64,000 nucleotides of DNA from Microbispora sp. H13382. Lineage in GTDB: Bacteria > Actinomycetota > Actinomycetes > Streptosporangiales > Streptosporangiaceae. Below the pieces are notes generated by a model. The model ran no database searches, had not been told where the DNA came from, and worked only from the letters and a program-made list of their open reading frames with translations. Shown in pieces: positions 1-8,290 of the stretch. Location: positions 86,870-150,869 of the forward strand of contig NZ_JABBXA010000013.1 of assembly GCF_014161445.1 (NCBI RefSeq), read 5' to 3'. Made by a program: the position numbers and the translations under genes. How positions within the stretch are numbered: the first letter of the stretch is position 1; each line of letters begins with the position of its first letter.

Positions 1-539
1 TCGTCGTCGAGGTCGTCGTCCGGCGGCGGGTCGGGCAGCCGCCACCCGGCGACCAGCAGCGGCAGCAGGAAGTGGGTCCACCACAGGGCGAAGACGCCGA
101 GGAAGACGGCGGCGCCGGGGATGTGCGCCTTCTCTCCCTCATCCCACATCGCGACCACGACGAACGCCGCCAGGCCGCCCAGGATGAGCCGCATCGCCGT
201 GTTGGCGTACGTGTGGGCCCGGAGCCTTTCGGTGATCTGCCGCTCGTCGAGGTGGCTCTCCGGCAGCGAGGCGAGCCCGCGGGTGGCGCTGTTGAGGGCG
301 GACACGACCGGGATGCAGATCGCCAGCATGACGACCAGCAGCACGAGGTTGACCCGGACGGCGGCGTCGCTCGGGGCGATCGCCCACGACACCGCGGCGT
401 CCGCCCACAGCAGCAGCACGCTGGCCGCGCCCGCCACGACGAGCAGGCGGCGCCGCCGCCGGGTGCGGTGCAGCGGCACGAGGCGGTCCTGCTCCATCGC
501 CCGGGCCATGTGGCGGTTCCAGCGCTCGCGCACGCTCAC
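1..539 (-). CDS. Four-helix membrane protein, 3' end cut by window edge
   Basis: The minus strand from a GTG at 539 is open for about 179 codons and runs off the left edge, so the C-terminus is missing. The N-terminus is basic with an Arg-rich run near residues 26-31. Hydrophobic segments lie at about residues 32-52, 63-81, 116-132 and 142-164, followed by an acidic Asp-rich tail. The GTG overlaps the stop of the XRE-type gene by four bases (GTGA), so the two are almost certainly translationally coupled. XRE regulators paired with small membrane proteins are common in actinobacteria and bacilli. I do not recognise the family, and the function is unknown. Confidence 0.75.
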   Translation of the reverse strand, partial: MSVRERWNRHMARAMEQDRLVPLHRTRRRRRLLVVAGAASVLLLWADAAVSWAIAPSDAAVRVNLVLLVVMLAICIPVVSALNSATRGLASLPESHLDERQITERLRAHTYANTAMRLILGGLAAFVVVAMWDEGEKAHIPGAAVFLGVFALWWTHFLLPLLVAGWRLPDPPPDDDLDD

Positions 540-769
540 GACGTGCTCCCCAGCTTGGGAAACGGCTTGAGGGAGAAGACGACCTCCACCGGCACCTCGA
601 AGAACTCCGCGATCCGCAGGGCCAGGTGGAGACTCGGGCTGTACTCGCCGCGCTCCAGGTAGCCCACCGTCTGGTAGTGCACCCCGAGCGCGGCGGCCAG
701 GTCCCGGCGTGAGACGCCGCGGTCGGCCCTCAGCACCGCGATGCGGTTGAACACCGGCTCCTCGGCCAC
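536..769 (-). CDS. Small XRE-family helix-turn-helix regulator
   Basis: This 77-residue protein is little more than one HTH_3/XRE domain. Residues about 10-60 contain the helix-turn-helix (RRDLAAALGVHYQTVGYLER) and the usual tail of the YozG-like subgroup (PSLHLALRIAEFFEVPVEVVF). It starts at a GTG with a GGAGG-type ribosome site six to seven bases upstream. It lies 30 bases after the ABC permease and overlaps the next membrane-protein gene by four bases, so it looks like the third cistron of the ABC operon. A local repressor role is plausible, but its target is not shown by the sequence. Confidence 0.88.
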   Translation of the reverse strand: MAEEPVFNRIAVLRADRGVSRRDLAAALGVHYQTVGYLERGEYSPSLHLALRIAEFFEVPVEVVFSLKPFPKLGSTS

Positions 770-799
770 GTCTCACCTCCGTCGGGCCCACGGGACCGC

Positions 800-1588
800 T
801 CACCTTCCGCGGACCCGGCGCAGCAACCAGGGGGCTAGAACCATACCGCCGACGGCCCACGCGCCCAGCACGGTGGCCGCCTGGCCCAGCCGCCACACGT
901 GCGCGACCTCGGTCGCGAGGACCGAGTCGGGCAGGAGCGCCGCGCGCAGCCCGAGCGCCTGCCAGTAGAGCGGGAACACCTCGGCGATGCGGCGCACCAG
1001 GTCGGGCAGCGTCTCCAGCGGCAGCATCACCCCGGAGACGACCATCAGGAGCATCGCCGGCAGGGCGAGCATGGCGCCCGCCTTCGGGCCGGGCAGCAGG
1101 CTGCCGATGACCGCGCCCACCGGCACGACGGCCAGCGTGCCGAGCACGACGACCCAGGCGAGGGTGAACCAGCGCGCGGGAGTCGCCGGCGCCGGGACCC
1201 CGGCCAGCGGGATCGCGAACGCCAGGACCAGGGCGACGTTGACGAGGATCGTGAGCAGCACCGTGGTGGCGCGGCCGACCAGGTAGACCCGGATGCCCCG
1301 GGGCAGCGTGCGCGCCCGCAGCAGCGTCCCCTCCTCCCGGTCCGCGGCGATCAGCATGGGCAGCGCCGTCAGCCCGGTCGTGAAGATCGCGAACGCGATG
1401 AAGCCCGGCGTCATGAACGTCCCCGCGGTGACGGTCGTGCCCCCGACCGGAGTGTCGCCGATCCAGAGGATGAGCAGCCCGTAGGTGACGACGCTCCCCG
1501 CGACGGCGTTGAACAGCTCCTTGCGGTCGCTCCACTGGTTGAGCTGCTCGATCCAGCCCCGCCGCAGTCCCAGCATCGTCGCGTTCAT
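800..1588 (-). CDS. ABC-2 type exporter, permease subunit
   Basis: The protein has 262 residues and six hydrophobic segments, as expected for the ABC-2 family (drug or antibiotic exporters of the DrrB type). Residues near 30-50 and 60-80 form the first helices. The segment near 160-200 (PVGAVIGSLLPGPKAGAMLA, then a long hydrophobic helix) is the typical ABC2 core before the last periplasmic loop. Its ATG overlaps the ATPase stop by four bases (ATGA), giving a coupled ATPase-permease pair. The substrate cannot be read from the sequence; lipid or natural-product export is the usual role for this family. Confidence 0.9.
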   Translation of the reverse strand: MNATMLGLRRGWIEQLNQWSDRKELFNAVAGSVVTYGLLILWIGDTPVGGTTVTAGTFMTPGFIAFAIFTTGLTALPMLIAADREEGTLLRARTLPRGIRVYLVGRATTVLLTILVNVALVLAFAIPLAGVPAPATPARWFTLAWVVVLGTLAVVPVGAVIGSLLPGPKAGAMLALPAMLLMVVSGVMLPLETLPDLVRRIAEVFPLYWQALGLRAALLPDSVLATEVAHVWRLGQAATVLGAWAVGGMVLAPWLLRRVRGR

Positions 1589-2427
1589 CGGGTCCTCGCC
1601 TCCTCGATGAGGTCCAGGTAGCTCTCCTCCAGCGTCGGCCGCCGGATCTCCAGCCCGGGGACCGGGCCTCCGTACCGCCGGTGCAGTTCCCAGGCCACCC
1701 CGGACGGGTCGTCGGTCTCCAGTTCGCCCTCCGCCCAGCGCACCCGCGACGGCGCCTGTACGGCTCGCGCGAGCTCGGCCGGGCTGCCGCAGGTGAGCAC
1801 CCGCCCGGCCACCAGCACGGCGATCCGCCCGGACAGCCGTTCGGCCTCGGCCAGGTCATGGGTGGTGAGCAGCACGGTCAGCCCCTCCTCGGCCGCCAGC
1901 CGCTCGATCAGCAGATGGAACTCGCGCCGGGCCTCGGGATCGAACCCGGTCGTCGGCTCGTCCAGGAACAGCACCTCCGGCCGCCCGACGATGCCGAGCG
2001 CCACGTCGAGCCGCCGCCGCTGGCCCCCGGACAGCACGGCGGCCCGGACGTCCGCCGACTCGGTGAGGCCGAGCACGGCCAGCAGGTCGTCGACGTCGCG
2101 GGGGTCGTCGTAGTGCGCGGCGACGTGGCGGAGCAGGTCGCGCACCCGCCAGCGCGGGTGGTCGCGCCACGACTGGAGCACCACCCCGAGCCGCGCCCGC
2201 CAGGCGTCGCCGGCCCGTGCAGGGTTCTCCCCGAGCACGCTCACCTCGCCGGTCCAGCCGGTCCTGAAGCCCTCCAGGATCTCGACGAGGGTGGTCTTGC
2301 CGGCGCCGTTGGGCCCCAGGAGCGTGAACACCTCGCCGCGCCGCAGGTCGAGATCGACCCCCTCCAGCACCCGGACGGATCCGTACGCCATGCGTAGCCC
2401 GCGTACGCGGATGACGACATCGTTCAT
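1585..2427 (-). CDS. ABC exporter ATP-binding subunit (CcmA/DrrA-like)
   Basis: This 280-residue nucleotide-binding subunit carries a Walker A motif (GPNGAGKTT) near residue 38, the signature LSGGQRRRLDVA near 138, Walker B (VLFLDEPTTGFD) near 158 and the H-loop His (LLTTHDLAEAERL) near 190. A C-terminal extension of about 60 residues is typical of the DrrA branch. It drives the permease encoded immediately downstream. It starts with ATG, with GGAGG upstream, and is the first gene of a four-gene minus-strand operon. The promoter region holds a perfect inverted repeat (2459-2478), so a repressor encoded elsewhere probably controls the operon. Confidence 0.95.
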   Translation of the reverse strand: MNDVVIRVRGLRMAYGSVRVLEGVDLDLRRGEVFTLLGPNGAGKTTLVEILEGFRTGWTGEVSVLGENPARAGDAWRARLGVVLQSWRDHPRWRVRDLLRHVAAHYDDPRDVDDLLAVLGLTESADVRAAVLSGGQRRRLDVALGIVGRPEVLFLDEPTTGFDPEARREFHLLIERLAAEEGLTVLLTTHDLAEAERLSGRIAVLVAGRVLTCGSPAELARAVQAPSRVRWAEGELETDDPSGVAWELHRRYGGPVPGLEIRRPTLEESYLDLIEEARTR

Positions 2428-2458
2428 ACGCCCTCCAATGAAGCAGCCTTGCTCTCGA

Positions 2459-2478
2459 ATGTAGTAGGTGTACTACAT
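2459..2478. promoter_or_regulatory. Perfect inverted repeat operator upstream of the ABC operon
   Basis: ATGTAGTA, a four-base spacer, then TACTACAT: eight perfectly paired bases per arm. On the minus strand it covers the spacer and -10 of a candidate promoter (TTGTTT at 2487-2482, 17-base spacer, CTACAT at 2464-2459). It lies about 31 bases before the ATPase start. The form resembles operators of GntR/YtrA-type repressors that govern ABC exporters. No such regulator is in this window. Confidence 0.6.
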
Positions 2479-2521
2479 ATGAAACAAGAGCTGCTGCATC
2501 AGAGGGCGTGTCGATGATCGC

Positions 2522-3169
2522 TCAGGGCGTCCAGAGAGGCTCGGGGATCTCGAAGCCGACCGGGTCGCCCCAGCGGTTGCGGTAGGCGACCTCGTGGGCG
2601 GGCCGGCGCGGGGCCACCCCCCAGCGGCCGGTCGGGTAGCCGAAGGTAACCATGCACGCCACCTGCCAGCCCTTGCCCTCGGGCACACCGAGGATCCGCA
2701 TCGTCTCCGCGCCGTGGAACAGTCCCAGCACGGACGTCAGCGCGCTGCCCACGCCGAAGGCCCGGGCGGCGAGCTGGGCGCTCCACACCGAGGGGTAGAT
2801 GGAGCCGCCGCCGGGGTCGTTGCGGGTGAAGGCGAACATGAGCAGGGGATAGGACTCGAAGTTGTCGGCCAGATGCTGGGCCGAGCGCAGCACGTTGAGC
2901 GTGCCGGTGTCGCCGGTCGCCTCGGCCCGCTCGCGCATCGGCTTGTAGTGCCCCTCGAACAGCCTGCCGAGCGCGTCCCGGTACAGCGGCCCCAGCTGGG
3001 ACTTCACCTCCGGGTCGTCCACCAGCAGGAAGCGCCAGCCCTGGGTGTTGCCGGCGCTGGGGGCGCGGACCGCGGCGTCCAGGATGCGTTCCTGGACCTC
3101 CGCGGGGATCGGGTCGGGCTTGACCCGCCGCATGGCACGGGTCGTGTAGAGGGCTTCGAAAACGTCCAT
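2522..3169 (-). CDS. Nitroreductase-family FMN oxidoreductase
   Basis: The protein begins MDVFEALYTTRAMRRVKPDP and has the classic nitroreductase N-terminus: RAMRR phosphate-binding arginines, then AVRAPSAGNTQGWRFLLV. It is about 215 residues, normal for the family. FMN-dependent NAD(P)H oxidation of nitro, quinone or flavin substrates is the family activity; the true substrate is unknown. I chose the ATG at 3169 over the in-frame start at 3214 because GAGGAG sits ten bases before it and homologs begin at this motif. It is monocistronic, downstream of a 14-bp tandem repeat. The C-terminal region (MVTFGYPTGRWGVAPRRP) is typical of actinobacterial members. Confidence 0.9.
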   Translation of the reverse strand: MDVFEALYTTRAMRRVKPDPIPAEVQERILDAAVRAPSAGNTQGWRFLLVDDPEVKSQLGPLYRDALGRLFEGHYKPMRERAEATGDTGTLNVLRSAQHLADNFESYPLLMFAFTRNDPGGGSIYPSVWSAQLAARAFGVGSALTSVLGLFHGAETMRILGVPEGKGWQVACMVTFGYPTGRWGVAPRRPAHEVAYRNRWGDPVGFEIPEPLWTP

Positions 3170-3209
3170 GTGCGGGGGGACTCCTCGTTCTGTCAGCACG
3201 ATAGAAACC

Positions 3210-3265
3210 GGCACGGTCAGGCCGGCACGGTCAGGCCGGCACGGTCAGGCCGGCACGGTCAGGCC
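3210..3265. repeat. Four exact tandem copies of a 14-bp unit
   Basis: The unit GGCACGGTCAGGCC occurs four times head to tail with no mismatch. The array sits between the nitroreductase and the CoA-transferase gene, and its last copy runs over the stop codon of the latter (3259-3261). One unit includes the TCA that supplies that stop. It is probably a slippage-prone minisatellite; no regulatory role is evident. Confidence 0.9.
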
Positions 3266-4377
3266 AGCACGCCGGCGGCGCGCAGGGCCTTCGCCTCGTC
3301 GTCGGGCAGGCCCCAGGAGCTCAGGTCCCGCAGCCGGGTGGCGGGGGACAGGTCGCCGCGCGGCGCGCCGACCAGCCGGGGCGCGGGCGCCGCCTGCGGC
3401 AGCCCGCCGACCTCCACGAACGTGCCGCGCGCCCGGTTGTGCGGGTGCCTTGCGGCCTCGCGCGGGTCGAGCACCGGGGACACGCAGGCGTCGGAGCCCT
3501 CGAAGACCGCCTCCCACTCGGCCCGCGTACGCGACCGGAACGCCTCGGTCAGCCGCTCCCGGACGGCCGGCCAGTTCGCCCGGTCGTCGCGGTCGGGCAT
3601 GTCGTCGATGCCCATCCGGGCGAGCATCTTCGCCCAGAACTGCGGCTCCAGCGCGCCCACGGCGAGGAAGCCGCCGTCGGCCGTCTCGTAGGTGTCGTAC
3701 ATGGGGGCGCCGGTGTCGAGGAGGTTGGTGCCGCGCGGACCCCAGTGGCCGCCGTGCACCGCGCCGTAGAACATCGACAGCAGCAGCGCCGCGCCGTCGA
3801 CCATCGCCGCGTCCACCACGCGGCCCCGGCCGGTGCGCTCCCGCTCCAGCAGGGCCAGCAGCACGCCGTAGGCCAGCATGAGCCCGCCGCCGGCGAAGTC
3901 GCCGAGGATGTTGATCGGCGGGGTCGGCTTGCCGCCCTCGCGGCCCAGCATCGACAGCGCCCCGGCGATCGCGATGTAGTCGATGTCGTGCCCGGCCGTG
4001 GAGGCGAGCGGGCCGTCCTGGCCCCAGCCGGTCATCCGGCCGTAGACCAGCCGCCCGTTGACCGCGTGGAGGTCGGCGGGCCCGATCCCGAGCCGTTCGG
4101 CGACCCCGGGCCGGAACACCTCGATCACCACGTCGGCCCGCTCGGCCAGTCGTCTGAACGCGGCGACGCCCTCGGGCGACTTCAGGTCGAGGCCGATCGT
4201 GCGCTTGCCGCGGTCCATCACGTCGCGGCGCGGGGTGTCGCTCACGGCCTTCACCCGGTCGATCCGCAGCACCTCGGCGCCGTGGTCGGCGAGCATCATC
4301 CCGGCGAACGGCCCGGGCGCGAGGCCGGCCAGCTCCAGCACGCGGACCCCCGCCAGCGGTCCCCGCGACTCGTCCAT
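3259..4377 (-). CDS. CaiB/BaiF CoA-transferase family, alpha-methylacyl-CoA racemase type
   Basis: The protein has 372 residues. The N-terminus (GVRVLELAGLAPGPFAGMML) and the motif DRGKRTIGLDLKSPEG define the family. AGHDIDY near residue 130 and LGDFAGGG near residue 160 supply the His and Asp that act as acid/base in alpha-methylacyl-CoA racemases, and a Glu follows in the AVGALEPQFW block. It would epimerise 2-methyl-branched acyl-CoAs during degradation of branched or sterol side chains. The ATG at 4377 follows AGGAGG by six bases and is better than the upstream TTG. It is divergent from a dehydrogenase gene. A CoA-transferase activity is the alternative, but the GHDIDY motif favours a racemase. 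Confidence 0.88.
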   Translation of the reverse strand: MDESRGPLAGVRVLELAGLAPGPFAGMMLADHGAEVLRIDRVKAVSDTPRRDVMDRGKRTIGLDLKSPEGVAAFRRLAERADVVIEVFRPGVAERLGIGPADLHAVNGRLVYGRMTGWGQDGPLASTAGHDIDYIAIAGALSMLGREGGKPTPPINILGDFAGGGLMLAYGVLLALLERERTGRGRVVDAAMVDGAALLLSMFYGAVHGGHWGPRGTNLLDTGAPMYDTYETADGGFLAVGALEPQFWAKMLARMGIDDMPDRDDRANWPAVRERLTEAFRSRTRAEWEAVFEGSDACVSPVLDPREAARHPHNRARGTFVEVGGLPQAAPAPRLVGAPRGDLSPATRLRDLSSWGLPDDEAKALRAAGVLA

Positions 4378-4415
4378 CCGAACCCTCCTCAACGCGGCAT
4401 CACTTCACGCGACAG

Positions 4416-4429
4416 TAGAACATGTTTCT
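4416..4429. promoter_or_regulatory. Possible dyad in the racemase/dehydrogenase divergent promoter
   Basis: TAGAACATGTTTCT has an eight-base perfect palindromic core (AACATGTT) and lies in the 75-base gap between the two divergent starts. It partly matches the TNNAACNNGTTNNA form of KstR-type TetR operators, failing at the last base. This is weak evidence, offered because the racemase type is often in lipid or sterol catabolic regulons. Confidence 0.25.
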
Positions 4430-4451
4430 GGAGACGTGCGAGACTGCGCCC

Positions 4452-5441
4452 GTGACGTGGAATGTTCTCGCGCTGCCGCCGCTCCCCGAGGACGCGGTGC
4501 GCGGCCTGCTCGCCGACCTCGACGGGCGCGCCGAGGTGCGCGTCCCCGCCCGGCGCGACCGCGAATCGCTGCTCGAGGCGCTGCCGGACGCCGAGATCGT
4601 CGTCGGCGACTGGAGCGGCGCCCTGGCCCTCGACGCGCGGGCCGTACGGCTGGCGCCGCGCCTGGCGTTCGTGCAGCAGCCGTCCGTCGGAGTGGACGGG
4701 CACGACCTGGAGGCGCTGGCCCGAGCCGGGGTGCCCCTCGCCAACACCGCCGGGGTGAACGCCGCCGCGGTCGCCGAATGGTGCCTGGCCGCCGCGCTGG
4801 CGCTGCTGCGCCACCTCGCGGACGGCGACAGGGACATGCGGGCGGGGGAGTGGCCGCAGTTCGCCTACCAGCGCCGCGAGCTCGCCGGATGCCGTGTGGG
4901 AGTGGCCGGCTTCGGACCGATCGGCGCGGCCTGCGCCCGCCTGTTCGGCGCGCTCGGCTGCCGGGTCTCCTACTGGTCGCGCACGCCCAAGCCCGAGTCG
5001 TACGGCGCGGCCTACCTGGACCTCGACGCGCTGGCCGCGGGCAGCGACGTGCTGGTCCTGGCCGTGCCGCTCGCGCCGGAGACCCGCGGGCTGATCGACG
5101 CCGCCAGGATCGGGCGCATGCCCAGGGGGTCGGTGCTGGTCAACGCGGCCCGCGGCGGGGTGGTGGACCAGGCGGCGCTGCTGGCCGCGCTGGAGTCCGG
5201 CCACCTCGCCGGCGCGGCGCTCGACGTGTACGACAGCGAGCCCCCGCCGCCGGACGACCCGCTGCGCTCCTGCCCGAGGGTCCTGCTGTCGCCGCACGCG
5301 GCCGGGGTCACGCCCGAGGCGACGACGCGGCTGATCCGGTGCGTGCTGGACAACCTCACCGCGGCGATCGAGGGCCGTCCCGTCGTCAACGTGGTGAACG
5401 GCGCGGACCCGCTCGTGCGTCGGCGTCCGCCCAGGTCCTGA
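4452..5441 (+). CDS. D-2-hydroxyacid dehydrogenase, NAD(P)-dependent
   Basis: This is a roughly 329-residue D-isomer-specific 2-hydroxyacid dehydrogenase. The Rossmann motif GVAGFGPIGAACARLFG lies mid-protein. The catalytic triad residues are visible: Arg in NAARGGVVDQAAL, Glu in DVYDSEPPPPDDPL and His in LSPHAAGVT. It would reduce a 2-keto acid or oxidise a 2-hydroxy acid in the cytoplasm. A GTG at 4452 gives the N-terminus VTWNVLALPP. The ATG at 4422 lies inside the dyad and has no ribosome site, so I prefer 4452. The substrate is unknown. Confidence 0.88.
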   Translation: MTWNVLALPPLPEDAVRGLLADLDGRAEVRVPARRDRESLLEALPDAEIVVGDWSGALALDARAVRLAPRLAFVQQPSVGVDGHDLEALARAGVPLANTAGVNAAAVAEWCLAAALALLRHLADGDRDMRAGEWPQFAYQRRELAGCRVGVAGFGPIGAACARLFGALGCRVSYWSRTPKPESYGAAYLDLDALAAGSDVLVLAVPLAPETRGLIDAARIGRMPRGSVLVNAARGGVVDQAALLAALESGHLAGAALDVYDSEPPPPDDPLRSCPRVLLSPHAAGVTPEATTRLIRCVLDNLTAAIEGRPVVNVVNGADPLVRRRPPRS

Positions 5442-5627
5442 CGGTTTCCACAGTTACACCAGGGGCGGCGGGGGCGATGTAAAGGGGCAAGATACGATCT
5501 ACGCCGGTGGGCCGCCGTGAGAACACCGGATAGTTTTCGCGGGCGTAACGTGTCTACTCTGGTCTGCGATCCCCTCCAGGGATAGCGTGCCAAGAAAGCG
5601 ATCTCTACGATCCATGGGGGTGGTGTC

Positions 5628-6998
5628 ATGCCAGAGCGCACGGCCAGTATGACCGCCCATAACAAGGCCGTCGAGCAGATCAGGGACTCCTACGCCGCGA
5701 TTCCCGCGGACGCGGCGCCACGGCTGGCCAAGGCCACGACGAACCTGTTCCGCTTCCGTACGCCGGCCAAGACGGCCTCGCTGTCCGCCCGCGATCTGGA
5801 CCAGGTCATCCACGTGGACCCGGTGACCATGACGGCCGAGGTCCAGGGCATGACCACGTACGAGAACCTCGTGGACGCGACGCTGCCGTACGGGCTCATG
5901 CCGTACGTCGTGCCACAGCTCAAGACGATCACGCTGGGCGGCGCGGTCACCGGCCTCGGCATCGAGTCGACGAGCTTCAAGGACGGGCTGCCGCACGAGT
6001 CGGTCGAGGAGTTGGAGATCCTCACCGGCGACGGGCGGATCGTGGTGGCCCGGGCCGACAACGAGCACGCGGACCTGTTCCGGGCGTTCCCCAACTCCTA
6101 CGGCACGCTCGGCTACGCCCTGCGGATCCGCATCAAGCTGGCCCGGGTGAAGCCGTACGTCAAGCTGACGCACATCCGCTTCGGCGACGCCGACAAGTGC
6201 ATGCTCGCCATGCAGGAGATCTGCGAGAGCCGCGAGCACGACGGCGAGCAGGTCGACTTCGTCGACGGCACGTTCTTCGGCCCGGAAGAGCTGTACATCA
6301 CGGTGGGCTCGTTCTCCGACCGGGCGCCCTACACGTCCGACTACACCGGTATGCGGATCTACTACCAGTCGATCCGCAGCCGTGTCCGCGACTGGCTGAC
6401 CGTGCGCGACTACCTGTGGCGCTGGGACACCGACTGGTTCTGGTGCTCGCGCGCCTTCGGCGTGCAGCAGCCGCTGGTCCGCTCGCTCCTGCCGCGCCGC
6501 TACCTGCGCTCGGACGTCTACCGCAAGCTCGTCGGCCTCGACCAGAGGTACGGCGTGACCGCCCGCGTCGACCGCTGGCGGAACAACCCGGTGCACGAGT
6601 CGGTGATCCAGGACGTCGAGGTGCCGGTCGAACGCGGCGCCGAGTTCCTGGAGGTCTTCCACGACAGGGTCGGCATGACCCCGGTGTGGATGTGCCCGCT
6701 CAAGGCGACCGGCCGGTGGTCGCTCTACCCCCTGGAGCCCGGCCGTCTGTACGTGAACTTCGGCTTCTGGGGCATGGTGCCGCTGCCGCGCGGTCAGTAC
6801 GACGGGTACTACAACCGGCTGATCGAGCGGGCGGTGCACTCGCTCGACGGCCACAAGTCGCTGTACTCCACCTCTTTCTATGAGCGTGAGGAGTTCTGGC
6901 GGCTCTACAACGGAGACGCTTACTGGCCGGTCAAAGGCGCCTACGACCCGGGTGGCCGGCTGCTTGACCTCTATGACAAGTGCGTCAGGGGCAGGTAG
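5628..6998 (+). CDS. tmsA: FAD-binding oxidoreductase of 10-methyl fatty acid synthesis (TmsA/BfaA)
   Basis: The 456-residue protein has an N-terminal FAD_binding_4-type (VAO/DHCR24-like) domain, visible in HVDPVTMTAEVQGMTTYENLV and LGGAVTGLGIESTSFKDGLP, and a C-terminal region ending with a run of Trp and Tyr residues. In other actinomycetes this enzyme reduces the 10-methylene acyl intermediate made by the adjacent methyltransferase, giving 10-methyl (tuberculostearate-type) chains. The identification rests on this protein class being followed 26 bases later by a CFA-type methyltransferase, the known tmsAB (bfaAB) order. It starts at ATG 5628, with MTAHNK (5649) as an alternative. The 186 bases upstream show no convincing promoter. 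Confidence 0.85.
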   Translation: MPERTASMTAHNKAVEQIRDSYAAIPADAAPRLAKATTNLFRFRTPAKTASLSARDLDQVIHVDPVTMTAEVQGMTTYENLVDATLPYGLMPYVVPQLKTITLGGAVTGLGIESTSFKDGLPHESVEELEILTGDGRIVVARADNEHADLFRAFPNSYGTLGYALRIRIKLARVKPYVKLTHIRFGDADKCMLAMQEICESREHDGEQVDFVDGTFFGPEELYITVGSFSDRAPYTSDYTGMRIYYQSIRSRVRDWLTVRDYLWRWDTDWFWCSRAFGVQQPLVRSLLPRRYLRSDVYRKLVGLDQRYGVTARVDRWRNNPVHESVIQDVEVPVERGAEFLEVFHDRVGMTPVWMCPLKATGRWSLYPLEPGRLYVNFGFWGMVPLPRGQYDGYYNRLIERAVHSLDGHKSLYSTSFYEREEFWRLYNGDAYWPVKGAYDPGGRLLDLYDKCVRGR

Positions 6999-7023
6999 GC
7001 GTCGAAACGTCGGGAGAGGTGCA

Positions 7024-8280
7024 ATGACTCTTGCGGAGATCTTTGAGAAGATCGTCGGTCCTGACGCAGGCGTCGAGTTCGTCGCCTACGACGGCAGCAA
7101 GGCCGGATCCTTGGGGGCGGAAGTCCGGATCGAGGTGAAGTCGCCGGCGGCGGTGGCCTACCTCGCGCAGGCGCCGGGGGAACTCGGCCTCGCCCGTGCG
7201 TACATCTCCGGGCACATCGACGTGCACGGTGACATGTACACCCTGCTCGACCGGATGTGGTCGCTGACGATCAACGACCTGCCGCTGAGCGAGAAGATCG
7301 CCGCAGTCCGCTCGCTCGGGCTCAAGCCGCTGCTGATGCGCGTCCCGCCCCCGCCGCAGGAGGCGCGGCAGAGCACTCTGGCCAAGCTGGGCAGCAGGCA
7401 CGCCAAGCAGCGCGACGCCGAGGTGATCCATCACCACTACGACGTCTCGAACCGCTTCTACGAGTGGGTGCTCGGCCCCTCCATGGCGTACACCTGCGCG
7501 ACGTTCCCACGGCCGGACGCGACGCTGGAGGAGGCGCAGTACACGAAGTTCGACCTGGTCGCCAAGAAGCTCGACCTCAAGCCCGGCATGCGCCTGCTCG
7601 ACGTCGGCTGCGGCTGGGGCGGCATGGTCATGCACGCGGCCAAGGAGTACGGCGTCAAGGGCCTCGGCGTCACGCTGTCGCGCCAGCAGGCCGAGTGGGC
7701 GCAGAAGGCCATCGCGGAGGCCGGGCTGTCGGAACTCGCCGAGGTCCGTCACATGGACTACCGCGACGTCGCGGAAACCGGTTTCGACCGGGTCAGCTCG
7801 ATCGGCCTGACCGAGCACATCGGCAAGGACAACCTCCCGTCCTACTTCTCCTTCCTGTACGGCAAGCTGAAACCGGGCGGGCGCCTGCTCAACCACTGCA
7901 TCACCCGCCCGACGAGCACTGAGAAGACCCTGAACAAGGGTGGTTTCATCAACCGCTACGTCTTCCCCGACGGCGAGCTGGAGTCGGTGGGCTACCTGAT
8001 CCGCCAGATGGAGGACACCGGGTTCGAGGTCCGCCACGAGGAGAACCTGCGCGAGCACTACGCGCTGACGCTGCGCGAATGGTGCAAGAACCTCGACGCC
8101 CACTGGGACGAGGCGGTCGAGGAGGTCGGCCAGGGCACCGCCCGGGTCTGGCGGCTCTACATGGCCGGTTGCGTCGTCGGGTTCGAGCGCAACAAGGTGC
8201 AGCTCCACCAGGTGCTCGGCGTCCGGCTCGACGAGGGACGGTCGCACGTCGCGCTGCGCCCGTCCCTCGACTGGCCGTAG
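7024..8280 (+). CDS. tmsB: SAM-dependent C10 methyltransferase of unsaturated fatty acids (TmsB/BfaB)
   Basis: This 418-residue protein belongs to the cyclopropane-fatty-acid synthase family. LLDVGCGWGGMVMHAAKEYG near residues 193-212 is the SAM-binding loop, and HHYDVSNRFYEWVLG with MAYTCATF is the substrate/bicarbonate region of CFA synthases. It would methylate oleoyl-type phospholipid chains at C10, with TmsA reducing the product. The ATG at 7024 has GGGAGAGG upstream and begins MTLAEIFEKIV; the longer upstream frame lacks support. The gene ends ten bases before the convergent acyl-CoA ligase stop. Mycobacterial counterparts sit next to an FAD oxidoreductase in the same way. Confidence 0.9.
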   Translation: MTLAEIFEKIVGPDAGVEFVAYDGSKAGSLGAEVRIEVKSPAAVAYLAQAPGELGLARAYISGHIDVHGDMYTLLDRMWSLTINDLPLSEKIAAVRSLGLKPLLMRVPPPPQEARQSTLAKLGSRHAKQRDAEVIHHHYDVSNRFYEWVLGPSMAYTCATFPRPDATLEEAQYTKFDLVAKKLDLKPGMRLLDVGCGWGGMVMHAAKEYGVKGLGVTLSRQQAEWAQKAIAEAGLSELAEVRHMDYRDVAETGFDRVSSIGLTEHIGKDNLPSYFSFLYGKLKPGGRLLNHCITRPTSTEKTLNKGGFINRYVFPDGELESVGYLIRQMEDTGFEVRHEENLREHYALTLREWCKNLDAHWDEAVEEVGQGTARVWRLYMAGCVVGFERNKVQLHQVLGVRLDEGRSHVALRPSLDWP

Positions 8281-8290
8281 GCACTCGTTA

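Noticed and set aside
4416-4429. KstR-type sterol operator
   Set aside because: Only the AACATGTT core is symmetric and the last base fails the consensus; no other sterol-catabolism genes are near except the racemase. Kept only as a weak dyad.
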